A stretch of DNA of 64,000 bases from Seongchinamella unica. Its GTDB lineage: Bacteria; Pseudomonadota; Gammaproteobacteria; Pseudomonadales; Halieaceae. The position numbers were made by a program, and so were the translations under genes. Below, in pieces: positions 56,680 through 64,000 of this stretch (its first letter is position 1; the number at the start of each line of letters is the position of its first letter). The notes under the pieces were generated by a model. That model ran no database searches and was not told the DNA's origin. It saw only the letters and a list, made by a program, of their open reading frames with translations. The stretch spans positions 735,724 through 799,723 of the forward strand of contig NZ_SMSE01000001.1 in assembly GCF_004354085.1 (NCBI RefSeq). The letters run 5' to 3'.

Positions 56680-59600
56680 GCTTCCTCTGGCGACACGGTA
56701 GCGGCCGCCGTACGCAGGTCAGGTTTATCGAACACCAGCAGGTACACAATAGGCACCACGATCAATGAGAAGGCGGTCGAGGCCACGATCCCGAAGATGA
56801 TTGCCAGCGCCAGTCCGGCAAATACCGGGTCCAGGGTGATAATCAGGTTGCCGAGCAGGGTAGTACCGGCCGTCAGCAACACCGGACGCATGCGCACCGA
56901 GCCCGCCTGGAGCAGGGCATCGCGAATAGAAGCACCGGCATTCCTGGCCTGGGATATGAACTCCACCAGGATCAGGGAATTACGCACCACAATGCCGGCG
57001 AGCGCAATCATGCCTATCATCGCCGTGGCAGTGAATAACACCGGCTCCGGCGCCCCCGCGATCCAGCGTTCGCCAAACTGGTTCATCAGCCAGAAGCCGG
57101 GCATGATGCCGATCACCGTCAACGGGATCGACAACATGATGATCAGCGACAGGGAACTGGAGGCGGTCTGCACCCGCAGGACGAAAAATATTGCCAGCAG
57201 GGCAAACGCGTAACCCAGTCCCATGTCCCGGAACACATCCTTGGTGATACGCCACTCGCCCTCGCCGGTCCACTGTACATCGGTGCCCTCCGGCAGAGAC
57301 CAGCCGTCTCCCGCCCCGCTGGACAGGAAGGTGCGGCCCTGCCAGTCGTCTCCCTCGCCCGCCGGTTGCCCCATGTCGGCATGGATGTCGGCAATAATCT
57401 CCGCCGGGGTTCGCCCGTTGAGCTCCGCCATCACATAAACGACCGGGCGCAGGTCCTTGCGGTGAATCATGGTGTCGGCAGAGCCGTGCTCGAAACGGCC
57501 CAGCTCTCCCAGCGCCACCAGCGGCTGTGGCGCCACCTCCAGGCCCTGGGCGGTATTCGACTTGGCCACCCCCTGCCTGCCCTTGACCAGCAAGCGCTGA
57601 AAGTCGTGATCTGACAGCCTGTCCCGGGGCTCCAGCCGCAACTCTATGGGCAGCGGGCGTGCTTCCCGTTCAAGCTGCAGATAGCCCGCCACATAACCTT
57701 CATTGGCCATGGCCAGGGTCTGCGCCACATCGTCAGCAGCAATACCGGAAAGGGCTGCCTTCTGGCGGTCAGTCACGAAACGCCGGCGCTGCCGGTCGGC
57801 CTCTATGGTCGAATCGATTTCGACCACGTGGGGCTCACGGGCCAGCCGCGCCATCAACGCGCGGGCACCGTCTTTCTGGATGTCGTAGGGCGTATGCGCC
57901 TCGCCGTAGATTTCCGCGACCAGGGTACTCAACACCGGCGGCCCGGGCGGGACTTCCACCACTTTCACGCTGATACCGTCGCGATTGAAGGGGGCGAGTA
58001 ACTGTCGCAGGCGCAGGACCAGGCCATGGGACTGCTGCTGCCGCTCGGTCTTATCGGCCAGGGTAATCCGCAGATCGCCCAGGTGAGGCCCGATGCGCTG
58101 ATAGTAACGGCGCACCATGCCATTAAAGTCGATGGCCGACGGCACCCCGACAAAGGCGGCCACCGCCTGCACTTCCGGTACCCGGGTCACAGTTTCGGCG
58201 ACATCACGCGCCAGCGCGGCGGTCTGCTCGAGGCTGGCACTCTCGGGCATGTCGATCAACACCTGCACTTCGTTCTTGTTATCGAAGGGCAGCAGCTTCA
58301 GCGGCACCAGGCGAAACACCGGCAGCGCCGCAGTGACCATGAACAAGCCGAGCACCGCCCAGAGCACCCGCTTGGCAAGCTGGCGATTATCCAGCAGTGG
58401 CGCCATGATCCGGGCGTACACGCCCGCGCCTTCAGGGCTGTCCTGGGACACCGGTTGTTCCTTCAGCAGGCGGCAGGCCAGCCAGGGGGTCACCAGAAAG
58501 GCCACCAGGGTAGAGGTAATCACGCTGGCGGGGACGTTGAAGGCCATGGGCGCCATATAGGGCCCCATCATGCCGGTAATACCTGCCAGCGGCAGGAAGG
58601 CAAAGATAATCGTTACCGTGGACAATATCAGCGGCACCCGAATTTCGGCCATGGCGGCCACCACCCGGTCACCGACGGAGAGGTCACGTCGCCCCATAAA
58701 CCGCGAAATATTATCGACACCGGTAATGGGGTCATCCACCAGCAGGCCGAGGGACAGGATCAGGGCGAACAGGGTCACCCGGTTGATGGTGTAGCCCAGG
58801 GCCATGTCCAGGGCCAGGGTAATGCCATAACAAATCGGCACCGCCAGGCCCACCACCAGTGCGGGTCGCCAGCCAAGGAATACGCCGATAAACACCACCA
58901 CGGTAAAAATGGCGAAGCCCAGGCTGATACTGAGATTATTGACCTTTTCATCGGCGGTCTGGCCGTAGTCGCGCAGCACCTCCACCTGTACTTCCGGCGG
59001 CAGTAGCTCCTGCTGCATATCCGCCATGGCCTCGTGCACCGCCGCTGCCACGGATACGGCATTGGACCCGCGCTGCTTGGCTACCGATATCGCCACCATT
59101 GGCCGGTCAGCGATTCCGCCCCGCTCGTGCTGGGGGGCAAACCCGATCCAGGTGTAACTCTCGGCTTCCGCCGGGCCATCGACCACTTGCGCCACATCGC
59201 GCAGGTAGACGGGAGCACCGTCAATCACGTTAACCACCAGGCTCTGCAACTCGGCGACACTGCGGATGACATCGCCGGCCTCCAGCAGTACCGAATCGTT
59301 ACCGACGGTCCAGTCGCCGGCGTCACGCAGCACGTTGGACACGGACAGCGCCATGACCACATCCTGCGCCGTGGTGTTGCGGGCGCCCATGCTCTCCGGG
59401 TCAATCAGTATCCGCACCGTCCGCGGTCGGCCACCGATCACGTTGACCTCACTGGTGGCCGGGATAGCCTGCAGGAAGGTGGAAACCTCCTCCGCCAGCC
59501 GCCGCAGCTCGAAATCGTCATAGCGCTGCGGATCATCGCTCCACAGCGCCAGCATCACGATCGGCACATCGTCCACTTCCACCGGCCGCAGCATCCAGTT

Positions 59601-59984
59601 ACTGATCACCGGCGGCATTTGATGCTGGTTGGAATACAGCTTGTTGTAGGTGTTGAGCAGGGAGTCTTCGCGGTCCTCCCCGACGTGGAACCTGAGGGTG
59701 GCAGTCACCCTCCCCGTCGCGGTTGCGGAGTACACATGCTCCACGCCCGGGATCTGCGCCAGCAACTTTTCCAGTGGAATGCCGACCTGCCGTTCAACCT
59801 GGCGGGCACTGAGCCCCGCCGCCTCGACAATAACATCCACCATCGGCACCACTATCTGGGGCTCCTCCTCGCGGGGCGTGAAGGTCAGGGCGAGGAAGCC
59901 GGCGAGCAGACCGACAACAAAGATCAGCCTGGGCAGGCCACCGCCCAGGGTAGAGCGCACCAGTCGGTCAACGGGATGGGGCAT
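56676..59984 (-). CDS. RND-family efflux permease
   Basis: 1102 residues, the usual size for AcrB-like pumps, with TM1 at ~18-36 (LIFVVGLLAGFLALTF) followed by REEEPQI, two large periplasmic loops and twelve predicted TMs. TM4 has the proton-relay-like LLVDDPITGVDNI. It exports substrate across the envelope with the adaptor downstream. Preceded by a DUF2892 gene and a BigR-like regulator, it may respond to sulfur stress; the substrate is unknown. Confidence 0.94.
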   Translation of the reverse strand: MPHPVDRLVRSTLGGGLPRLIFVVGLLAGFLALTFTPREEEPQIVVPMVDVIVEAAGLSARQVERQVGIPLEKLLAQIPGVEHVYSATATGRVTATLRFHVGEDREDSLLNTYNKLYSNQHQMPPVISNWMLRPVEVDDVPIVMLALWSDDPQRYDDFELRRLAEEVSTFLQAIPATSEVNVIGGRPRTVRILIDPESMGARNTTAQDVVMALSVSNVLRDAGDWTVGNDSVLLEAGDVIRSVAELQSLVVNVIDGAPVYLRDVAQVVDGPAEAESYTWIGFAPQHERGGIADRPMVAISVAKQRGSNAVSVAAAVHEAMADMQQELLPPEVQVEVLRDYGQTADEKVNNLSISLGFAIFTVVVFIGVFLGWRPALVVGLAVPICYGITLALDMALGYTINRVTLFALILSLGLLVDDPITGVDNISRFMGRRDLSVGDRVVAAMAEIRVPLILSTVTIIFAFLPLAGITGMMGPYMAPMAFNVPASVITSTLVAFLVTPWLACRLLKEQPVSQDSPEGAGVYARIMAPLLDNRQLAKRVLWAVLGLFMVTAALPVFRLVPLKLLPFDNKNEVQVLIDMPESASLEQTAALARDVAETVTRVPEVQAVAAFVGVPSAIDFNGMVRRYYQRIGPHLGDLRITLADKTERQQQSHGLVLRLRQLLAPFNRDGISVKVVEVPPGPPVLSTLVAEIYGEAHTPYDIQKDGARALMARLAREPHVVEIDSTIEADRQRRRFVTDRQKAALSGIAADDVAQTLAMANEGYVAGYLQLEREARPLPIELRLEPRDRLSDHDFQRLLVKGRQGVAKSNTAQGLEVAPQPLVALGELGRFEHGSADTMIHRKDLRPVVYVMAELNGRTPAEIIADIHADMGQPAGEGDDWQGRTFLSSGAGDGWSLPEGTDVQWTGEGEWRITKDVFRDMGLGYAFALLAIFFVLRVQTASSSLSLIIMLSIPLTVIGIMPGFWLMNQFGERWIAGAPEPVLFTATAMIGMIALAGIVVRNSLILVEFISQARNAGASIRDALLQAGSVRMRPVLLTAGTTLLGNLIITLDPVFAGLALAIIFGIVASTAFSLIVVPIVYLLVFDKPDLRTAAATVSPEEA

Positions 59985-60005
59985 GGATGTTCGCTCCGCG
60001 GCGAT

Positions 60006-60209
60006 TTACTGGAACGCGCAACCAGGTTGTTTGCCGAACTTCCGCAGGATCATGGCCAGGGGACAGAACCCGCTAAAGGCCGCCTGCAGCATATTGGCGC
60101 CGACAAAGGCTGTGAACCACAGCCAGTAAACCGAGTGCAGCTGGCTAAGCGCCAGGCTGGCCAGGATAAACACACCCGCAATAGCGAAAACAAGTCTGTC
60201 TACATTCAT
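60006..60209 (-). CDS. DUF2892 membrane protein
   Basis: 67 residues with two predicted TM segments (~8-24 and ~30-48), [23 protein letters not shown] and a C-terminal CAF. DUF2892 also forms the membrane part of the rhodanese YgaP. It overlaps the upstream regulator gene by 4 bases and precedes the RND pump by 21 bp. Confidence 0.9.
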   Translation of the reverse strand: MNVDRLVFAIAGVFILASLALSQLHSVYWLWFTAFVGANMLQAAFSGFCPLAMILRKFGKQPGCAFQ

Positions 60210-60544
60210 TCTGGTATCCTCTGTTCAAGTTTGGAATCAACGGGGTCATCGACACAATATACCCGGTGCAGCGCCTCCAGCATGATTTGTGCCTTGCCGT
60301 CGCTGATAGAGTAGAAAATCCGCTGCGCCTCCCGCCGTGTCGCCACCATGCCGCTGTCACGCAGCCGGGCAAGGTGCTGCGACAGCGCCGACTGCCCCAG
60401 CCCGGTCAGCTCCTCGAGCTCACCCACGGTGTGCTCCCGGGTCACCAGCGCACACAGCACCAGCAGGCGACCGGGATGAGCCAGGTCCTTGAGCAACTCT
60501 GCGGCGGACGTCGCGTTCTGCTGCATAAGCTTTACATCAAGCAC
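60206..60544 (-). CDS. ArsR-family repressor, BigR/SqrR-like
   Basis: 112 residues with a winged HTH ([27 protein letters not shown]). C31 and C97 are the only two cysteines, 66 residues apart, exactly the spacing of the persulfide-sensing pair in SqrR (C41/C107) and BigR (C42/C108). No ArsR-type metal motif (ELCVCDL) is present. It should repress its own operon and lift repression on persulfide or oxidants. The operator candidate at 60573-60592 lies just upstream. Confidence 0.9.
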   Translation of the reverse strand: MLDVKLMQQNATSAAELLKDLAHPGRLLVLCALVTREHTVGELEELTGLGQSALSQHLARLRDSGMVATRREAQRIFYSISDGKAQIMLEALHRVYCVDDPVDSKLEQRIPE

Positions 60545-60572
60545 TGCGTACTCCTAACATAAGTTTTTACTA

Positions 60573-60592
60573 ATATAAGGCGTCCCTTATAT
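60573..60592. promoter_or_regulatory. Palindromic operator of the BigR-like repressor
   Basis: ATATAAGG-CGTC-CCTTATAT is a perfect 8-bp inverted repeat, 28 bp upstream of the repressor ATG and in an AT-rich promoter. Size and position fit ArsR/BigR operators. Confidence 0.65.
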
Positions 60593-60680
60593 ATGTCAAG
60601 GTTTGTGATTTTCACAGGGTTCGGTGCCGGTATCTGCTAAGCGGTCACCGCGAACGGGGTAACCCAAGACAAGGATGCAC

Positions 60681-60706
60681 AAAAAAGGGGGGCCAAAAGG
60701 CCCCCC
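60681..60706 (-). terminator. Intrinsic terminator of the amtB operon
   Basis: On the minus strand: GGGGGGCC-TTTT-GGCCCCCC followed by six T residues, 43 bp past the amtB stop. Perfect 8-bp stem. Confidence 0.9.
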
Positions 60707-60748
60707 AAGTACACGCATCATAACAATGCGCCCGCAAGATTGTCGTGT

Positions 60749-61984
60749 TTACTGGCTGCCGGAAAACTCGGGGTACGCTTCCATACCACATTCCGCCAGA
60801 TCCACACCTTCGTACTCTTCCTCTTCGCTGACCCGGATGCCCATGATCATCTTGAGCACGAACCAGACGATGAAGCTGGCGCCAAATACCCAGATGAAGA
60901 TGGTGGCCGCGCCGATCAGCTGACCGCTGAAAGAGGAGCCGTCGTTGGTCACCGGTACCAGCAGCAGGCCAAGCAGACCAACCACACCGTGTACCGAGAT
61001 GGCACCCACCGGATCATCGATCTTCAGCTTGTCCATGAAGACGATGGAGAACACCACCAGAATGCCGCCCAGACCGCCGAACAGGGTTGCCTGCAGGGCC
61101 GAAGGGGTGGAAGGTTCGGCAGTGATAGCCACCAGGCCCGCGAGGGCGCCGTTCAGGGCCATGGTCAGGTCGGCCTTGCCGAACATGATCTTGGCCACAA
61201 TCAGGGCGGTAATGAGGCCACCGGCTGCAGCCGCATTGGTGTTCATGAATACGATGGCTACCGAGTTGGCGCTTTCAACACTGGCAGTTGCCAGTACGGA
61301 ACCGCCGTTGAACCCGAACCAGCCCATCCACAGGATGAAAGTACCCAGAGTGGCGAGGGGCAGGTTGGCGCCGGGGATGGCATTGACCTGGCCGTCCGCG
61401 CCGTACTTGCCTTTACGTGCGCCCAGCAGGATGACACCGGCCAGGGCTGCAGAGGCGCCCGCCATGTGCACGATGCCGGAGCCGGCGAAGTCGGAGAAGC
61501 CCAGGTCGCCAAGGGTGTACATGCCAAATACCGCGCTGCCTCCCCAGGTCCAGGCGCCTTCCATCGGGTAGATGAAGCCGGTCATAACCACGGCGAATGC
61601 CAGGAACGCCCACAACTTCATACGCTCGGCAACCGCGCCAGAGACGATGGACATGGCAGTTGCCACGAATACCACCTGGAAGAAGAAGTCGGCGGAGGGT
61701 GCGTAACTAGCCGCTTCCTCTGCGCCGGCAACACCGTCGCCGGTGATCGTCGACAGGAACAAATCCCCGCCGTACATGATCATGTAACCGCAAACCATGT
61801 ACATGGTGCAGGACACGGCGAACAGCGCCACGTTCTTGAGCAGGATTTCAGTGGTGTTCTTGGAGCGGACCAGGCCAGCCTCGAGCATGGCGAAGCCGGC
61901 TGCCATCCACATTACCAGTGCGCCACACACCAGAAAATAAAAGGTGTCGAGCGCGTACTGCAATTGAAAAATATTGTCTTCCAT
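60749..61984 (-). CDS. amtB: Ammonium transporter AmtB
   Basis: 411 residues, eleven predicted TMs. Family segments: FILWMGWFGFNGGS, GGLITALIVAKIMFG and DPVGAISVHGVVG, the latter carrying a pore His. AmtB conducts ammonium/ammonia and is blocked by deuridylylated GlnK, whose gene lies 30 bp upstream. Confidence 0.96.
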   Translation of the reverse strand: MEDNIFQLQYALDTFYFLVCGALVMWMAAGFAMLEAGLVRSKNTTEILLKNVALFAVSCTMYMVCGYMIMYGGDLFLSTITGDGVAGAEEAASYAPSADFFFQVVFVATAMSIVSGAVAERMKLWAFLAFAVVMTGFIYPMEGAWTWGGSAVFGMYTLGDLGFSDFAGSGIVHMAGASAALAGVILLGARKGKYGADGQVNAIPGANLPLATLGTFILWMGWFGFNGGSVLATASVESANSVAIVFMNTNAAAAGGLITALIVAKIMFGKADLTMALNGALAGLVAITAEPSTPSALQATLFGGLGGILVVFSIVFMDKLKIDDPVGAISVHGVVGLLGLLLVPVTNDGSSFSGQLIGAATIFIWVFGASFIVWFVLKMIMGIRVSEEEEYEGVDLAECGMEAYPEFSGSQ

Positions 61985-62014
61985 TGGAATAACTCTCTCG
62001 TAGTCAGTTCAGGA

Positions 62015-62368
<354 letters not shown>

Positions 62369-62375
62369 TTAATTG

Positions 62376-62399
62376 AGGGGCGCCGCGGCGGACGCCCCT
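62376..62399. other. Hairpin between the porin gene and glnK
   Basis: AGGGGCG/CGCCCCT arms (7 bp) around a 10-nt loop in the 64-bp gap. No U-run, so probably not a strong terminator; it may set the porin/glnK transcript ratio. Confidence 0.45.
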
Positions 62400-62417
62400 G
62401 GTCAGACTCTGGTGCGC

Positions 62418-63137
62418 TTACATGCTCTTGGCGATGGAAAAGACCACGGTGTCCTCACCCCAATCGGTGCCGAACACTTCGTCCTCATCCAGGGTGGTGC
62501 CGACATAGGTGGCACCAAGGTCAACACCGAGCACGGTCCAGGTCAGACCCACGGAATAGTCGGTGTAAGAATCCTGGCCGTCAGACAAGAAAGTGGTGTC
62601 ATCTTCCAGGTCGTTGTAACCCGCATGCAGGTCAAGGCTCCAGTTTTCACCGAAGCTGAAACTGTAGTCAGCGTAGTAGTAGAAGAACTTGTCGGTTTCA
62701 CCGTAGTAGTCGTCGGAGTAAGCCATGCCCAGGGTCAGGTCGTGGAAGGAGAAACTGCCATAGATTTCCTGGTAATCGCCCTCGTCACCATCATCTCCGG
62801 GGTAGTCGTAGTACAGGTAGCCCACGTCAATGGCGGAATTCTCGCCAATGTCCATGCCCCAGCCGACGTAGTAGTCCAGTTCCAGGGAACCGTCGAAGCC
62901 GTCGATGCTGTCGAAATCGACGGTAGAGCCCCAGGTGCCGATGTAGATGCCGTTATCAAAACCCAGGTCAAAGCCGCCCTGGATGGCGATATCTTCGTCG
63001 GACTGGGAGATACCACGGAAGCGGTAGTCGCTCACCAGCGAAACGTTGGCGCTGATTTCAGCGGCCTGGGAGGTCGTTGCGGTAGCGCCAGCCAGGAGCG
63101 AAGCGGCTATCGCGGCAGGAAGTACTTTTTTCAACAT
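62418..63137 (-). CDS. TorF-type putative outer-membrane porin
   Basis: 239 residues with a signal peptide (MLKKVLPAAIAASLLAGATATTSQAA) and a strand-rich barrel with SLVSDYRFRGISQSDEDIAIQGG, the hallmark of the TIGR02001/TorF family. It is very acidic and rich in Tyr, Asp and Gly. First gene of the porin-glnK-amtB operon, so it likely admits a nitrogen source across the outer membrane; the substrate is not known. Confidence 0.92.
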   Translation of the reverse strand: MLKKVLPAAIAASLLAGATATTSQAAEISANVSLVSDYRFRGISQSDEDIAIQGGFDLGFDNGIYIGTWGSTVDFDSIDGFDGSLELDYYVGWGMDIGENSAIDVGYLYYDYPGDDGDEGDYQEIYGSFSFHDLTLGMAYSDDYYGETDKFFYYYADYSFSFGENWSLDLHAGYNDLEDDTTFLSDGQDSYTDYSVGLTWTVLGVDLGATYVGTTLDEDEVFGTDWGEDTVVFSIAKSM

Positions 63138-63238
63138 GTCTCAAATCTCCATGATTTGTGTGGTCTAGGTGTCAGATATGTATTGCGTCATCTCGTAACG
63201 GGCGCATTGTGTGCGCTATACAGATCCGCCGGTAATAT

Positions 63239-63254
63239 TGCAGCCGATGTGCCA
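63239..63254 (-). promoter_or_regulatory. Sigma-54 promoter of the porin-glnK-amtB operon
   Basis: On the minus strand: TGGCAC-ATCGG-CTGCA, with GG at -24 and GC at -12 correctly spaced, 102 bp upstream of the porin ATG. Confidence 0.75.
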
Positions 63255-63361
63255 AAGTCACCTTTATGTAATAAAAACATAGAGATAGAGAGTTTCGCCT
63301 GCTGTTTCGCCAGCGCCTGTGCACCAATAGCGGGCCGCTCGGTGCACCCAAATGACCTCGG

Positions 63362-63376
63362 GCACCAGTTTGGTGC
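63362..63376. promoter_or_regulatory. NtrC enhancer site
   Basis: GCACC-AGTTT-GGTGC is a perfect NtrC palindrome about 110 bp upstream of the sigma-54 promoter. GCACC at 63321-63325 and GGTGC at 63341-63345 may be weaker sites. Confidence 0.7.
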
Positions 63377-63511
63377 GTTTTTTCTGTGCCCTCCCCTTTC
63401 CCGCCCTGCCGTCCAGCGCGGTGGCCGAACCGGGAGCACTTCTGATCTGTGTAATGCCGACAAAAACAAGTAGACTTCTGTGCCTGTCACAGCATTGAAA
63501 GGTTGAGCACC

Positions 63512-63775
63512 ATGGCCATCAAACCACCGCCGCCCCCCTGGGACGTCCTGCAGCAGGTTAATGAACTGGTGGGTAACTCCGGCCTCAGGAACGAGGTCGA
63601 CAAGGGCGTAAGAGCCCTCGCCCAGTCCGCCCTGTCCCGCCTGGAGGTGGTCAGCCGCGAGGAGTTCGACACCCAGGCGGAAATCCTCAAGCGCACCCGC
63701 GAGCGGGTGGTTGCCCTGGAAGCTGAACTGGAAGAAATGACGAGGGAACTGGAAGCGCTCAGCAAAGAGAGCTGA
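63512..63775 (+). CDS. ubiK: Ubiquinone biosynthesis accessory factor UbiK
   Basis: 87 residues from the ATG at 63512 (AAAGG upstream). A short N-terminal helix, then a C-terminal coiled coil (~55-87) with SREEFDTQAEILKRTRERV, the UbiK/YqiC (BMFP) signature. UbiK helps assemble the soluble Ubi complex. It lies between amtB-glnK and comM, as in Pseudomonas. Confidence 0.93.
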   Translation: MAIKPPPPPWDVLQQVNELVGNSGLRNEVDKGVRALAQSALSRLEVVSREEFDTQAEILKRTRERVVALEAELEEMTRELEALSKES

Positions 63776-63812
63776 CGCCGGCCGCTGGCGGCCTTGTGCT
63801 CAGGGAAGAGCC

Positions 63813-64000
63813 ATGGAACTTTCAATCGTTCACAGCCGGGCGCTGTCCGGCCTGTCGGCACCACCGGTGCGGGTGGAAACCCACCTGTCCAACGGCCTAC
63901 CGGCATTCAATATTGTCGGCCTGCCGGAAACGGCGGTACGCGAGAGCAAGGAGCGGGTGCGCAGCGCCCTGCTCAATTCACATTTTGAATTTCCCGATCG
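63813..64000 (+). CDS. comM: ComM/YifB magnesium-chelatase-like ATPase, 5' end
   Basis: First 62 codons only; the gene runs off the right edge. The start MELSIVHSRALSGLSAPPV and NGLPAFNIVGLPETAVRESK are the N-terminal ComM signature. ComM is an AAA+ helicase that promotes branch migration in natural transformation. It lies 37 bp after ubiK. Confidence 0.92.
   Translation, partial: MELSIVHSRALSGLSAPPVRVETHLSNGLPAFNIVGLPETAVRESKERVRSALLNSHFEFPD

Larger units (their letters stand above)
63138..63511. other. Nitrogen-control promoter region between porin and ubiK
   Basis: 374 bp with no gene. It holds the sigma-54 promoter (63239-63254), one clear NtrC site and further GCACC/GGTGC half-sites between 63320 and 63376. 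Confidence 0.8.

Noticed and set aside
59034-60314. 426-codon plus-strand frame
   Set aside because: Antisense to the RND pump and its upstream genes; no RBS or domain.

Overview
The window reads as a GC-rich gammaproteobacterial chromosome, most likely a marine member of the Halieaceae/Cellvibrionales group (an inference from gene content and order; no rRNA is present). Several blocks keep classical gammaproteobacterial order: algZ-algR-hemC-hemD-hemX-hemY divergent from argH; cyaY / lptM-lysA-dapF-DUF484-xerC-yigB; cmoA-cmoB; trxA...rho; and porin-glnK-amtB next to ubiK-comM. About 62 genes are supported. I saw no tRNA, rRNA, CRISPR array, insertion sequence or prophage.

Region by region: (1) 1-9300: the N-terminal 1397 codons of a giant LapA-type adhesin (minus strand, open at the left edge), with a LapG-type TAAG site, Calx-beta domains and nearly identical 272-residue repeats. 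A type I secretion operon (ATPase/permease, HlyD-type adaptor, LuxR-type regulator) lies next to it, separated by a REP-like repeat cluster. A CRP-type site lies upstream of the adhesin. (2) 9300-11650: an HsaA-like flavin monooxygenase and a KshA-like Rieske oxygenase (steroid-type ring degradation) behind an FNR/ANR-like box. (3) 11740-17210: a small Arg-rich protein behind a CRP-type site, heme A synthase, thiolase, acetoacetyl-CoA synthetase and a divergent LysR regulator. (4) 17260-35450: mostly housekeeping genes (Uup, YheS, PepD, aminotransferase, CmoAB, GshA, AcpH, DsbB, Rsd, FKBP, ElbB) and a fused VTT-membrane/flavin disulfide reductase. (5) 35600-40620: trxA, ppk2, rho and ubiD. Between rho and ubiD lie two copies of a structured ~100-bp element with an identical 34-nt core and compensatorily changed stems. 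(6) 40630-48140: heme genes, AlgZR two-component system, argH. (7) 48140-55210: DUF3187 barrel, cyaY, lysine/peptidoglycan genes, xerC, HAD phosphatase, lipoprotein. (8) 55210-60600: a P-II gene, then a BigR/SqrR-type repressor, DUF2892 protein and RND pump, with a palindromic operator. (9) 60680-64000: nitrogen-scavenging operon (TorF-type porin, glnK, amtB) with a sigma-54 promoter and NtrC site, then ubiK and the start of comM.

The most novel-looking signals are the paired structured elements between rho and ubiD, the perfect 450-bp internal repeats of the adhesin, the 17-bp tandem repeats in the rho leader, and the predicted regulatory wiring (CRP-adhesin, BigR-like-RND pump, NtrC/sigma-54-porin). 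All functions are read from sequence alone; no database search was run.
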